Origin: Geobacteraceae bacterium
GTDB taxonomy: Bacteria; Desulfobacterota; Desulfuromonadia; Geobacterales; Pseudopelobacteraceae
NCBI GenBank assembly: GCA_027404165.1
Contig: DAHZCG010000006.1
Location: forward strand, 186,001-250,000
Length of the DNA: 64,000 nt
Direction: 5' to 3'
In this document: positions 1-7,948 of the stretch, in pieces
How the letters are laid out: the number at the start of each line of letters is the position of its first letter
Position numbering within the stretch: position 1 is the first letter of the stretch
Notes under the pieces: generated by a model
What the model saw: the letters and a program-made list of their open reading frames with translations, nothing else
What the model was told of the DNA's origin: nothing
The model's database searches: none
Made by a program: the position numbers and the translations under genes

Positions 1-1
1 T

Positions 2-1627
2 CTGTTGGGGCTTGACCGTACAGATATGGAAGAACGGTGGGAGAAGGGCGCAGGGCGTGCCCAATACTACCCGATCGTTCTGGCTTCTAATCTCACCCGT
101 GATGATGTCGATATTGTTGAAGAAAACCATTTGCGGTTGCCCGGCATCGAAATCGAGATGAAACCGGTTCGGGAATACTCCAACGGCCAGCTTGCTGCGC
201 ATCTGCTTGGGTATATCGGCGAAGTTTCGGAAAAAGAATTGAACGCAGGCTCTGAAACGTATAACCCGGGGGATTACATCGGTAAGAATGGGATTGAACG
301 AGCCCTGGAAAAAGAGCTGCATGGAGGAGACGGCGGACGGCAGCTTGAAGTCGATGCACGGGGTAGAGTATTGCGGACTATCTCCGAGCGCTATCCGACA
401 ATCGGCAACAGTGTGATGTTGACTATCGACGCTACGATACAAAAACAGGCCGAGCGGGCCTTTGGCGAACAAGCAGGCGCTGCTGTTGCCATGGATGTCA
501 ACAATGGTGAAATTTTGACATTCGTCAGCAACCCCGGTTTTGATCCTTCACTTTTCAGCGGGAGTTTACCGGCTGATGTCTGGAAAGGATATCTTGACGA
601 CAAACGCCATCCACTCGAAAACAAGGCCCTCAGCGGCCAGTATCCTCCCGGCTCCACCTTCAAAATGATTACCGCTCTGGCCGGGCTGCAGAATAACTTA
701 ATCAACGAATCAACATCGATCAATTGCAACGGCAGTTATAAACTGGGGACGTCCATATTCAAGTGCTGGAAAAAAACAGGGCACGGAGCCACAGATCTGC
801 GTAAAGCTCTTCGGGAATCGTGTGATGTGTTTTTTTACCAGCTGGGTGAAAAGCTGGGAGTTGATAAAATTGCGGCTGCCGCACATGCCTTCAAGCTGGG
901 AGCCCCACTTGGGATTGAACTGCTGAATGAACGAGGCGGACTCATTCCGACAGCGGCGTGGAAGCAGAAACGCTTCGGAAAACGGTGGTACCATGGCGAG
1001 ACCCTTCCCGTCGCAATCGGACAGGGCGCTGTCCTATTAACCCCGATTCAACTGGCATCCATGATTTCAACGGTTGCCAATGAAGGCACGATATACCGCC
1101 CCCATCTAGTAAAACGGATTATTGATTCAGACGGGAAAACTCTGAAGGAAACCAAAACCGAAATCATCGGCACCGCGCCTTACTCAAAAGAGTCGTTCCG
1201 GCTCGTCAAGCAGGGTCTTTTTGACGTTGTCAATGCACCGGGCGGTACCGGCGCCATGGCCAGACTGTACGATGTTAAAGTGGCGGGAAAAACCGGCACA
1301 TCACAGGTTGTCAAACTGCGCGACAGTAAGCAAGGTACTCCCTACCAATTCCGTGACCATGCTCTTTTTGTGGCGTTTGCTCCCTTTGAAAAACCTGAAA
1401 TAGCTGTTGCTGTTGTGGTTGAACATGGCGAACACGGGGGAGCTGCTGCCGCTTCTATTGCCAACAAAATCCTGAGGGCATATTTTGACGGCAAAAAACC
1501 GGTACGCAAGGAAGCTGCAGACTCACCAAAAGAAAATGTTGGCGATGCCGATCTCACAAATAATGAAAACGGGGAAGCGGATACTGTGAAAGAGCCTCTT
1601 AATAGCGGAGACGCCGCGCATGATTGA
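2..1627 (+). CDS. mrdA: Penicillin-binding protein 2 (peptidoglycan D,D-transpeptidase), 5' end cut by window
   Basis: Transpeptidase that cross-links peptidoglycan during cell elongation; membrane-anchored, periplasmic. The reading frame is open from the first bases of the window, so the N-terminal cytoplasmic tail, membrane anchor and part of the dimerisation domain lie outside. Counting from the TTG at base 5, the active-site serine motif STFK is at residues 217-220, the SxD/N-type motif SCD at 272-274 and the KTG motif at 429-431, all in the usual order and spacing. The C-terminal tail after about residue 500 is acidic and low in complexity. It overlaps mrdB by 8 bases, which suggests translational coupling, and the mrdA-mrdB order is the standard rod-shape arrangement (MreBCD would be expected upstream). 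Confidence 0.95.
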   Translation: MLGLDRTDMEERWEKGAGRAQYYPIVLASNLTRDDVDIVEENHLRLPGIEIEMKPVREYSNGQLAAHLLGYIGEVSEKELNAGSETYNPGDYIGKNGIERALEKELHGGDGGRQLEVDARGRVLRTISERYPTIGNSVMLTIDATIQKQAERAFGEQAGAAVAMDVNNGEILTFVSNPGFDPSLFSGSLPADVWKGYLDDKRHPLENKALSGQYPPGSTFKMITALAGLQNNLINESTSINCNGSYKLGTSIFKCWKKTGHGATDLRKALRESCDVFFYQLGEKLGVDKIAAAAHAFKLGAPLGIELLNERGGLIPTAAWKQKRFGKRWYHGETLPVAIGQGAVLLTPIQLASMISTVANEGTIYRPHLVKRIIDSDGKTLKETKTEIIGTAPYSKESFRLVKQGLFDVVNAPGGTGAMARLYDVKVAGKTGTSQVVKLRDSKQGTPYQFRDHALFVAFAPFEKPEIAVAVVVEHGEHGGAAAASIANKILRAYFDGKKPVRKEAADSPKENVGDADLTNNENGEADTVKEPLNSGDAAHD

Positions 1628-2720
1628 TCGCCGCCTCATAACCAACATTGACTGGGTACTGGTCGGACTTGTTGTGACGATCTGTCTGATCGGGATAATG
1701 AATATATATAGCGCAACAGCGCCCTACAAGATTGTCGGGACAGCCTACTATATCAAGCAATTTTACTGGATGATCGCGGGCTTGATCATTTCTGTACTCG
1801 TATGCAGCCTTGACTATCACATCCTTGAGGATCTGTCCTACTGGTTTTACGGCGCATTGGTTTTTCTGCTACTTGCGGTGCTTGTTGTCGGCAGACGGTC
1901 AATGGGGGCCACCCGCTGGCTGGATCTCGGCATTGTTACAATTCAACCGTCAGAACTCATGAAGCTTGTAATAATTGTGACGTTCGCCCGTTTTTTTAAC
2001 AACTTTCAATCGGTCGGCGGCCTGACAGTCAAAGAAGTACTGATTCCTTTGAGCCTGCTGGCTCTTCCGGCAGCACTGATTATGAAACAGCCGGACCTGG
2101 GAACAGCCACCCTGGTTATTCTGATCGCTTTATCCATGATCGTGTATGTCGGCTTGCGCTGGTCGGCCATTGCAACATTTATCTGCGTCACGATTCCCAT
2201 GGCGTGGATCAGTTGGGCGTTCCTCCTGCGCCCGTACCAAAAAAACCGCATCCTTGACTTCCTGAACCCGGAACGGTCGCGACTCGGGAGCGGTTATCAC
2301 ATCATTCAAAGTAAAATAGCAGTCGGTTCAGGGGGGGTTCTCGGCAAAGGATTTGTCAAGGGGACGCAGTCGCAACTTCGCTTTCTACCGGAGCAACATA
2401 CCGATTTCGCGTTTTCAGTCTTTGCAGAGGAGTGGGGTTTTATCGGCTCCCTGTTTCTGATTATCCTCTACATTTCGCTCGTGCTGTGGGGACTCAATAT
2501 CGCTCGGCGCTGCAACGACCGTTTCGGCGGTTTGCTTGCGGTAGGACTCACCGCCATGCTCTTTTGGCATATCGTTATTAACATCGGGATGGTGATCGGC
2601 CTGTTTCCGGTTGTCGGCGTTCCACTGCCTTTTTTTTCCTACGGAGGAACATCCATGATTACCTCCATGGTTGGCATAGGTCTTCTGCAGAATATCAGCA
2701 TGCGGCGTTTCATGTTCTGA
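1620..2720 (+). CDS. mrdB: Rod shape-determining protein RodA (SEDS peptidoglycan glycosyltransferase)
   Basis: RodA polymerises lipid II into glycan strands and works with PBP2 in the elongasome. The 366-residue protein is hydrophobic throughout with about ten predicted membrane segments and carries SEDS signatures such as the QPSELMK stretch near residue 102 and the PVVGVPLPFFSYGG motif near the C-terminus. The start ATG overlaps the end of mrdA by 8 bases, and the pair is followed by a strong hairpin. RodA rather than FtsW is chosen because of the PBP2 partner upstream. Length is normal for the family. Confidence 0.95.
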   Translation: MIDRRLITNIDWVLVGLVVTICLIGIMNIYSATAPYKIVGTAYYIKQFYWMIAGLIISVLVCSLDYHILEDLSYWFYGALVFLLLAVLVVGRRSMGATRWLDLGIVTIQPSELMKLVIIVTFARFFNNFQSVGGLTVKEVLIPLSLLALPAALIMKQPDLGTATLVILIALSMIVYVGLRWSAIATFICVTIPMAWISWAFLLRPYQKNRILDFLNPERSRLGSGYHIIQSKIAVGSGGVLGKGFVKGTQSQLRFLPEQHTDFAFSVFAEEWGFIGSLFLIILYISLVLWGLNIARRCNDRFGGLLAVGLTAMLFWHIVINIGMVIGLFPVVGVPLPFFSYGGTSMITSMVGIGLLQNISMRRFMF

Positions 2721-2734
2721 TGGGCGCATAAAAA

Positions 2735-2763
2735 ATCCCCGTATTCCAAATGGAAGCGGGGAT
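2735..2763. terminator. Bidirectional intrinsic terminator between mrdB and SPFH gene
   Basis: Arms ATCCCCG (2735-2741) and CGGGGAT (2757-2763) enclose an inner TTCCA/TGGAA pair. Six A residues at 2730-2735 (reading as a U-run on the minus strand) follow the hairpin for the leftward transcript. It sits between two convergent genes and can end both. Confidence 0.8.
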
Positions 2764-2806
2764 CTGTCTTGTACGCCAATCGTATACTGCCAAAAGTTAC
2801 TTCTCC

Positions 2807-3655
2807 CTACCCTTTCCCCAGTAAGCCCCGAATCGCGGCCGGCAGGTCGGACGGAAGTATCACCAGCTTGGCATTTGGCGAAGTCGCAATCTTCTGTAAC
2901 GTATTTATATAGCGGTCGCCAAGCAGGAACACAGCCGGCAGATCATTATCTTTAATGGCCTCGCTGATATCGCCAATTGCCTTGGCAGATGCCTCGGCCA
3001 GTCTGATCTGGGCTTCAGCCTCGCGTTTTGCAGCCTCCAACCTTCCTTCAGCTTCACGAATCGTGGCCTCACGCTTCCCTTCAGCTTCCAGAATTGTAGC
3101 CTGCTTGAAACGGTCAGCACTGGCTTGCTGCTCCATGGCCTTTTGCATCGATTCTGACGGTTTAATGTCCTGAATTTCGACCGATTGCACATAAATACCC
3201 CAGGCTGCGACCTCCTTGGATATATTTTCCTGCAGACGGGCCTTGATATGTTCGCGTTCGGAGAGGGCGCTATTGAGATCCATCTGGCCGATGATGGCCC
3301 GCAGAGAGGTCATAACAAGATTCTGAATGGCATATTCGTAGTTCTGAATTTCATACACCGCACGGGTCGGGTCGGTAACTTTGATAAATGCAATAGCATT
3401 GGTAATGATTACGGCATTATCCTTCGTGATTACTTCCTGGGCACCGACCGAGAGAACGTCACCCTTGGTCGAAACTCGATAGGCGACGATGTCGATGTAG
3501 GGAATAATGAAATTGAGACCCGGTTTGAGCGTAGCATGATATTTGCCCAAACGCTCCACAACCCACTCCTGCCCCTGAGGAACGGTTTTTACACCGGCAA
3601 AAAGAGTCGCAGCAACCAGAACAAAAAAAACTCCAAAAATAATAATACCCGGCAT
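2807..3655 (-). CDS. SPFH/band-7 membrane protein (stomatin-like, QmcA type)
   Basis: A 282-residue protein with an N-terminal hydrophobic segment (about residues 2-22) and an SPFH/band-7 domain starting near GQEWVVERLGKYH. An alanine/glutamate/arginine-rich coiled coil with repeated EAEGK/EAEGR-like units fills about residues 185-225. Such proteins form oligomers on the membrane and are thought to organise lipid microdomains or regulate proteases. The start ATG at 3655 is chosen because GGGAGAG lies 6 bases upstream; an earlier in-frame ATG at 3679 lacks this. The adjacent upstream gene is NfeD, the standard partner of this family. The precise client is unknown. Confidence 0.92.
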   Translation of the reverse strand: MPGIIIFGVFFVLVAATLFAGVKTVPQGQEWVVERLGKYHATLKPGLNFIIPYIDIVAYRVSTKGDVLSVGAQEVITKDNAVIITNAIAFIKVTDPTRAVYEIQNYEYAIQNLVMTSLRAIIGQMDLNSALSEREHIKARLQENISKEVAAWGIYVQSVEIQDIKPSESMQKAMEQQASADRFKQATILEAEGKREATIREAEGRLEAAKREAEAQIRLAEASAKAIGDISEAIKDNDLPAVFLLGDRYINTLQKIATSPNAKLVILPSDLPAAIRGLLGKG

Positions 3656-3698
3656 GGTTTCTCTCCCTTTGTGTCTCATCCGGAGGTTCCGGAGAGCA

Positions 3699-4145
3699 CT
3701 AGATTATTTCAACTTTCAAAATCTGGCCTTCAATATCGATTACCCGGACGCGGTCTCCTACGTGCAGTGTGTCACTGGAAAAGCAACTCCATTCGTCAGC
3801 TCCCAAAACAGAGATTCGAAATTTAATGATTCCGCGACCATATGTATCTTCCGTACCGCGGATAATGATGCCTGTTTCACCGACAATCCCTTCCTTCGAC
3901 ATTCCTGCATGCGTCAGGTTACCCTTCGGTTTCAGATATTTAAACCATATTGCAGTAAAGCAGATCGAGGCAACCGACCAGAGCGCAACCTGTCCCGCAA
4001 GAGGAAATCCAGGCCAGATACTGCTGAGCGCACCAACCACCAGCGCACCAAGACCGAACCAGATAATCGTAAATGACGGTATGACCAACTCCAGTCCAAT
4101 CAAACAAAAACCGACTATAATCCAGTACCACCATTCCATCAGCAT
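3699..4145 (-). CDS. NfeD family membrane protein (partner of SPFH protein)
   Basis: A 148-residue protein with two to three membrane segments in the first 70 residues (WWYWIIVGFCLIGLELV and following) and a C-terminal OB-fold domain containing GIVGETGII and HVGDRVRVIDIEGQILKVE, the typical short NfeD/YbbK arrangement. It lies 43 bases upstream of the SPFH gene on the same strand, so the two are almost certainly cotranscribed. Known roles of this family are tied to stomatin-like membrane assemblies and membrane fluidity; the sequence does not say more. The start ATG has GAGG about 9 bases upstream. Confidence 0.9.
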   Translation of the reverse strand: MLMEWWYWIIVGFCLIGLELVIPSFTIIWFGLGALVVGALSSIWPGFPLAGQVALWSVASICFTAIWFKYLKPKGNLTHAGMSKEGIVGETGIIIRGTEDTYGRGIIKFRISVLGADEWSCFSSDTLHVGDRVRVIDIEGQILKVEII

Positions 4146-4281
4146 ATGACAACCTCGCCAGCAGTGTGATCTTTTGCGAAACTATATCAGATTTTCCAGA
4201 CAAATAACATCAAGACATAGAATTTCCGTCTTGCAATGAGAAACAACCTGCAGTATTTATAATGGAGTGAGGAGGCATCAC

Positions 4282-4479
4282 ATGGATATAAGTTCAATCG
4301 CAGGATCAGCGCTGCTTATGAAGTCAGAGCAGACACAACAAACACTTTCAACGACCATGATGAAACAGGCGGCAGACCAACAGAACAAGATTGCCAGCCT
4401 TCTTGCTCAAAATGTGCAGTTGGCCCCGCAGCTTGCCGCACAAAACGGCATCGGTTTCATTTTTTCCACGTACGCCTGA
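4282..4479 (+). CDS. YjfB-like putative motility protein
   Basis: A 65-residue protein beginning MDISSIAGSALLMKSEQTQQ, followed by a Gln/Met/Ala-rich amphipathic stretch and a short C-terminus. The pattern fits the small YjfB family annotated as putative motility protein, which is often linked to flagellar regulons; the molecular role is unknown. The ATG at 4282 has GGAGG 6 bases upstream, which decides against the GTG at 4267. It stands alone between the NfeD/SPFH pair on the other strand and the M-box leader, about 50 bases ahead of the riboswitch. Confidence 0.75.
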   Translation: MDISSIAGSALLMKSEQTQQTLSTTMMKQAADQQNKIASLLAQNVQLAPQLAAQNGIGFIFSTYA

Positions 4480-4530
4480 ATTAAATTATGGTATAAACTA
4501 GTTTCAGCAGCTACAATTGTTATAAAAGTT

Positions 4531-4737
4531 CCTCGTTAGAATGAGGCGTTTGCACAAACAAATGCTACTACCCAGAAACGTCGAAAGACGCCAATGTGGT
4601 TACCAGGTTTTGCCGGCTTAAGGCTTAACCCAATGTAGCTGGAATCGATCCTACGTTGTGCACTGCTGAAAATCAACCAGGGGGAAATGGTTTGGTCGTC
4701 TCTATACTAAGACCCTTTCTACCCGAAAGGGTCTTTT
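4531..4737 (+). promoter_or_regulatory. M-box (ykoK) magnesium riboswitch with terminator expression platform
   Basis: The leader carries the conserved M-box elements in order: CCTCGTTAGAATGAGGC (4531-4547), CTACTACCCAGAAACGTCG and AAAGACGCCAATG (4565-4595) and TGTAGCTGG (4634-4642), matching the Mg2+-sensing ykoK/mgtE leader class. A strong intrinsic terminator follows at 4709-4737 just before the mgtE-like gene. Known mechanism: Mg2+ compacts the aptamer and frees the terminator, so the downstream genes are expressed when Mg2+ is low. The match of motifs is direct; the switch direction here is inferred from the family. TATAAA at 4521-4526 just upstream may be the -10 box. Confidence 0.95.
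4709..4737 (+). terminator. Intrinsic terminator of the M-box expression platform
   Basis: AAGACCCTTTC (4709-4719) pairs perfectly with GAAAGGGTCTT (4725-4735) around a 5-base loop and runs into a T-tract. It lies 21 bases before the start codon of the downstream gene, as expected for a transcription-attenuating riboswitch. Confidence 0.92.
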
Positions 4738-4758
4738 AATTTCGCTAAGGTTTGAATT

Positions 4759-6021
4759 ATGGTGATTGAAATAAACGAAATCTACCTCAGCTCCGTCATT
4801 GGCCGCTCTGTGATCAACAGCAACGGCGATCAGATCGGAATTCTGCGCGATCTGATTATGATTCCCGGCGAGGTATTTCCAGAGGTTTCCCACATCGTGA
4901 TCAAATCGCGTAAAGGGATAAAGACCCTGCCCTGGAGTGAGGTCGCACTCTTTACTCACGTGGTGATTTCAACCGCCAGCGTCACACCACAGCACCTGAC
5001 AATATATCAATCCGGAGAGGCGGATATACTTGTCAAGCGTGACTTGCTAGACAAACAAATTGTTGATGTGGACGGCGCCAAAGTTGTTCGGGTTAATGAC
5101 ATAAAGCTCGGCAAACTGAATCACAGGCTGTGCATATTTTCGGTCGACATCGGGTTTCGCGGCTTGCTGAGACGCCTTGGCTATGAACGCTTTGGAGAGC
5201 GGTTTGCTCAGGCGATCAAGCGCGACATCCCGCACAGCGAAATCAGTTGGGAATATGTTCAACCGCTTGAGGGCAACTCATCAAAATTGGCGCTTAAAAT
5301 TGCACGCGACCAGATGAACGAAATGCATCCGGCCGATCTGGCCGATATCATAGAAAACATTCCGATCCAGAGCATCCGGACCGTACTTGATTCAATCGAT
5401 GCAGAAACGACCGGGGAAACCCTCTACGAGCTTGAATCGGACATGCGTAACCTCATCATCAGTCAGTTGGACAATGAACAGATGACCGATATTCTCGAAG
5501 AGATGGAACCGGATGAAGCCGCTGACCTATTAAGTGACCTGCCGGAACAGAAGGCACAGGAACTGCTGGACATGATGGACCAGGAAGATGCCGAAGACAT
5601 CCAGGAACTGCTCGAACACGAAGAGGATTCGGCAGGCGGCCTGATGACCCCGGACTACCTGAGGCTCACATCCAACATCACCGTTGGCCGGGCCTTGGAA
5701 ATCCTCAAAGAGTGCGCCGATGAAGTCGAGACAATCTTCTACGGCTATATAGTCACCGCAGATGACCAGCTTGAAGGTGTCGTTTCCCTCAAAGGCTTGA
5801 TTATGAATCCGCCGGAAACCCATATCACCGATATCATGGAAGAGAACATTAAATCTGTGCGAATCGATGCGGAACCGGAAGACATGCTGGAAACACTTGC
5901 CAAGTACGACCTGATTGCCATCCCGGTACTTGATTCCGAGAATAAAATGGCCGGCATCGTTACCGTTGACGATGTGCTGGCCCATTACCTGCCACAGATC
6001 ATCAAAATCAAGCGGCGCTAG
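4759..6021 (+). CDS. Soluble PRC-barrel/MgtE-N/CBS-pair protein (Mg2+ sensor-like, no membrane domain)
   Basis: A 420-residue protein built of two PRC-barrel-like segments (about residues 8-85 and 90-165), an acidic superhelical MgtE N-domain (about 185-295, with HPADLADIIENI and EPDEAADLLSDLPEQ) and a CBS pair (about 295-415). It resembles the cytosolic regulatory half of the MgtE Mg2+ channel but stops before the transmembrane half: no hydrophobic helices are present. In MgtE this half binds Mg2+ and closes the pore. Here it is controlled by an M-box and is followed after 12 bases by an NRAMP-type transporter, so it probably gates or regulates that carrier. The role is inferred; the domain reading is firm. 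Confidence 0.9.
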   Translation: MVIEINEIYLSSVIGRSVINSNGDQIGILRDLIMIPGEVFPEVSHIVIKSRKGIKTLPWSEVALFTHVVISTASVTPQHLTIYQSGEADILVKRDLLDKQIVDVDGAKVVRVNDIKLGKLNHRLCIFSVDIGFRGLLRRLGYERFGERFAQAIKRDIPHSEISWEYVQPLEGNSSKLALKIARDQMNEMHPADLADIIENIPIQSIRTVLDSIDAETTGETLYELESDMRNLIISQLDNEQMTDILEEMEPDEAADLLSDLPEQKAQELLDMMDQEDAEDIQELLEHEEDSAGGLMTPDYLRLTSNITVGRALEILKECADEVETIFYGYIVTADDQLEGVVSLKGLIMNPPETHITDIMEENIKSVRIDAEPEDMLETLAKYDLIAIPVLDSENKMAGIVTVDDVLAHYLPQIIKIKRR

Positions 6022-6033
6022 AAACCGGGTCTT

Positions 6034-7332
6034 ATGTTTAACTATATTTCACAATTCAGATTTTTAAAGCCGCTCAAGAGCTTCAGCCCCCGAAATGTCA
6101 TGATCTTTCTGGCCATTCTCGGGCCGGGCATCATCACTGCTAATGTTGATAATGACGCCGGTGGCATCACCACCTATTCTCTGGCCGCTGCCAATTATGG
6201 CTATTCCATTTTATGGATGATGATACCCACCACGATTGCGCTGATCGTTGTCCAGGAGATGTGCGCCCGCATGGGGGCTGTAACCGGCAAAGGCCTGTCG
6301 GACCTGATTCGTGAATCTTTCGGTGTCAAGGTCACCTTTTACGTCATGATTGCCCTGCTGCTGACCAATATGGGCAATTCCATATCCGAGTTCGCCGGTA
6401 TTGCCGCCAGTTTGGAGATTTTCGGCATCAGCAAATATATATCCGTGCCGATCTGCTCAGTTCTTGTCTGGCTGTTGATTGTCAAGGGATCTTACAAAGT
6501 CGTGGAGAAGGTTTTCCTGGTAGCGTGCCTAGTTTACATCGCCTATCCGATCGCCGCCTTTATGGCCGGGCCGAACTGGCCTATCGTCATGAAAGCAACC
6601 GTTACTCCCACTTTAAAAACCGACAGCGCCTATCTGATGACCTTGATAGGTATTGTCGGCACGACCATCGCCCCCTGGATGCAGTTCTATCAACAGGCTG
6701 CAGTCGTTGAAAAAGGGATTACGGCCGATCAGTACAATTTTTCGCGGGTGGATGTCATTTTCGGCTGTATCATGGCCATTGTAGTTGCTTTCTTCATGAT
6801 GGTCGCCTGTGCCGCAAGCATCCATCTGCACGGGTTGAAGATCGAAACCGCTGCCGATGCGGCATTGGCACTGAAACCACTCGTCGGCCAGCACGCTTCG
6901 GCACTGTTTGCCTTCGGCCTCTTCAACGCTTCACTCTTTGCCGCCTGTATTCTGCCGCTTTCCACTGCCTACTACATTTGCGAAGGGATGGGCTGGGAAT
7001 CAGGTGTCGATAAGGATTTCGAACAGGCGCCGCAATTTTTCTGGCTATTCACGATCATCATCGCCATAAGTGCCGGTTTGATCCTGATTCCTGATGCCCC
7101 GCTGATGGCAATCATGTTCATTTCGCAGGTCGTTAACGGTGCCGTGCTGCCTTTTGTACTCATGTTCATGATCAAGCTGATCAATGATAAAAAACTTATG
7201 GGCACCTATGTCAATGGTCCGGTATTCAACATCATCGCCTGGCTTACCGTTGTCATAATGATAATACTCACAGTAGTCATGACCATCGATATGGCATTCC
7301 CGGGGTTGGTCAAGCAGCTGATGTCATTTTGA
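6034..7332 (+). CDS. NRAMP-family divalent metal transporter, probable Mg2+ type (NRMT-like)
   Basis: A 432-residue membrane protein with about eleven predicted helices of the NRAMP/SLC11 fold. In helix 1 the usual DPGN metal motif reads DAGG (residues 41-44, eight residues after GPG), keeping the Asp but losing the Asn. In helix 6 the usual MPH motif reads APW (213-215), so the Met that favours transition metals is absent. Loss of that Met and control by an M-box are the marks of NRAMP-related magnesium transporters, first described in Clostridium. It follows the MgtE-N/CBS gene after 12 bases and shares its riboswitch. Mg2+ as substrate is inferred. Confidence 0.9.
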   Translation: MFNYISQFRFLKPLKSFSPRNVMIFLAILGPGIITANVDNDAGGITTYSLAAANYGYSILWMMIPTTIALIVVQEMCARMGAVTGKGLSDLIRESFGVKVTFYVMIALLLTNMGNSISEFAGIAASLEIFGISKYISVPICSVLVWLLIVKGSYKVVEKVFLVACLVYIAYPIAAFMAGPNWPIVMKATVTPTLKTDSAYLMTLIGIVGTTIAPWMQFYQQAAVVEKGITADQYNFSRVDVIFGCIMAIVVAFFMMVACAASIHLHGLKIETAADAALALKPLVGQHASALFAFGLFNASLFAACILPLSTAYYICEGMGWESGVDKDFEQAPQFFWLFTIIIAISAGLILIPDAPLMAIMFISQVVNGAVLPFVLMFMIKLINDKKLMGTYVNGPVFNIIAWLTVVIMIILTVVMTIDMAFPGLVKQLMSF

Positions 7333-7354
7333 ATCAGGGTGCTGCCAAACGCTA

Positions 7355-7387
7355 AAGAGGCCCGGCGGAACATCCGGCGGGCCTCTT
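7355..7387. terminator. Hairpin between convergent NRAMP and DUF4124 genes
   Basis: AAGAGGCCCG (7355-7364) pairs with CGGGCCTCTT (7378-7387), ten base pairs with a GC-rich core. Neither side has a long T-run, but the position between convergent genes fits a shared terminator. Confidence 0.65.
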
Positions 7388-7408
7388 CGGTAATAACAGC
7401 GTACCGCT

Positions 7409-7933
7409 CTATTTTTTAATTTCCACCGCAATGCCCGCCTTACGGATCGTCTCAATCAACCCGGTGTAATTTTTGTATTTTTGGTCATATGTTGCCCGAT
7501 TATCATCATACTCTTTTTTCATCATATCAAATTGAACTTTGGTACTGTACGGCGTATCCTGGATCTTCTTGTTCAGCAGCTCCATATGCTGTTCAATACT
7601 GTGCAGCTCCGCTTCAAGAGCATTCATTTCCTTGCGCCAGGCATCCCGGCTCTTGCCGCCATACAGGCGATTTTTCCCTTCCGGAACTCCAGCGGATTTT
7701 ACATCCGCTATTTCTGTTTGCCCGGCCCTGTCTTCAAGATCCGGCGCAACCGGAGGCTTCATATCCTGCTGAATATCCTCGCGCCGTTTTACTTTCCTTT
7801 GATACTTCTTCGGGACACTGGAATAATCTTCGGTATAATTGTACGTGCCGCTGTCGTCAACCCATGAATAGGTCTCTGCATAGAGCGGAGTTGCCAGCAA
7901 CAGGACAATAACCAGACAGAAAAATGTTTTCAT
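7409..7933 (-). CDS. Exported DUF4124-domain protein
   Basis: A 174-residue protein with a signal peptide (MKTFFCLVIVLLLATPLYA), then a DUF4124-type segment with YSWVDDSGTYNYTEDYSSVP, in which a Trp-containing strand binds or displays outside the cytoplasm in an unknown way. The C-terminal half (about residues 85-165) is a charged coiled coil. It lies 15 bases downstream of the TlyA-HIT gene on the same strand and may be cotranscribed with it. The molecular function of the family is not established. Confidence 0.8.
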   Translation of the reverse strand: MKTFFCLVIVLLLATPLYAETYSWVDDSGTYNYTEDYSSVPKKYQRKVKRREDIQQDMKPPVAPDLEDRAGQTEIADVKSAGVPEGKNRLYGGKSRDAWRKEMNALEAELHSIEQHMELLNKKIQDTPYSTKVQFDMMKKEYDDNRATYDQKYKNYTGLIETIRKAGIAVEIKK

Positions 7934-7948
7934 GGCGTTCCTCGCGTC

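Noticed and set aside
3185..3826. 213-residue ORF antisense to the SPFH gene
   Set aside because: Opposite the SPFH coiled coil and domain; low-complexity, no family.
4531..4737. First thought: cyclic di-GMP (GEMM) riboswitch
   Set aside because: The conserved GEMM core is absent; the CCTCGTTAG, AAACGTCG, AAAGACGCCAATG and GTAGCTGG elements are those of the M-box, and the genes downstream deal with Mg2+.
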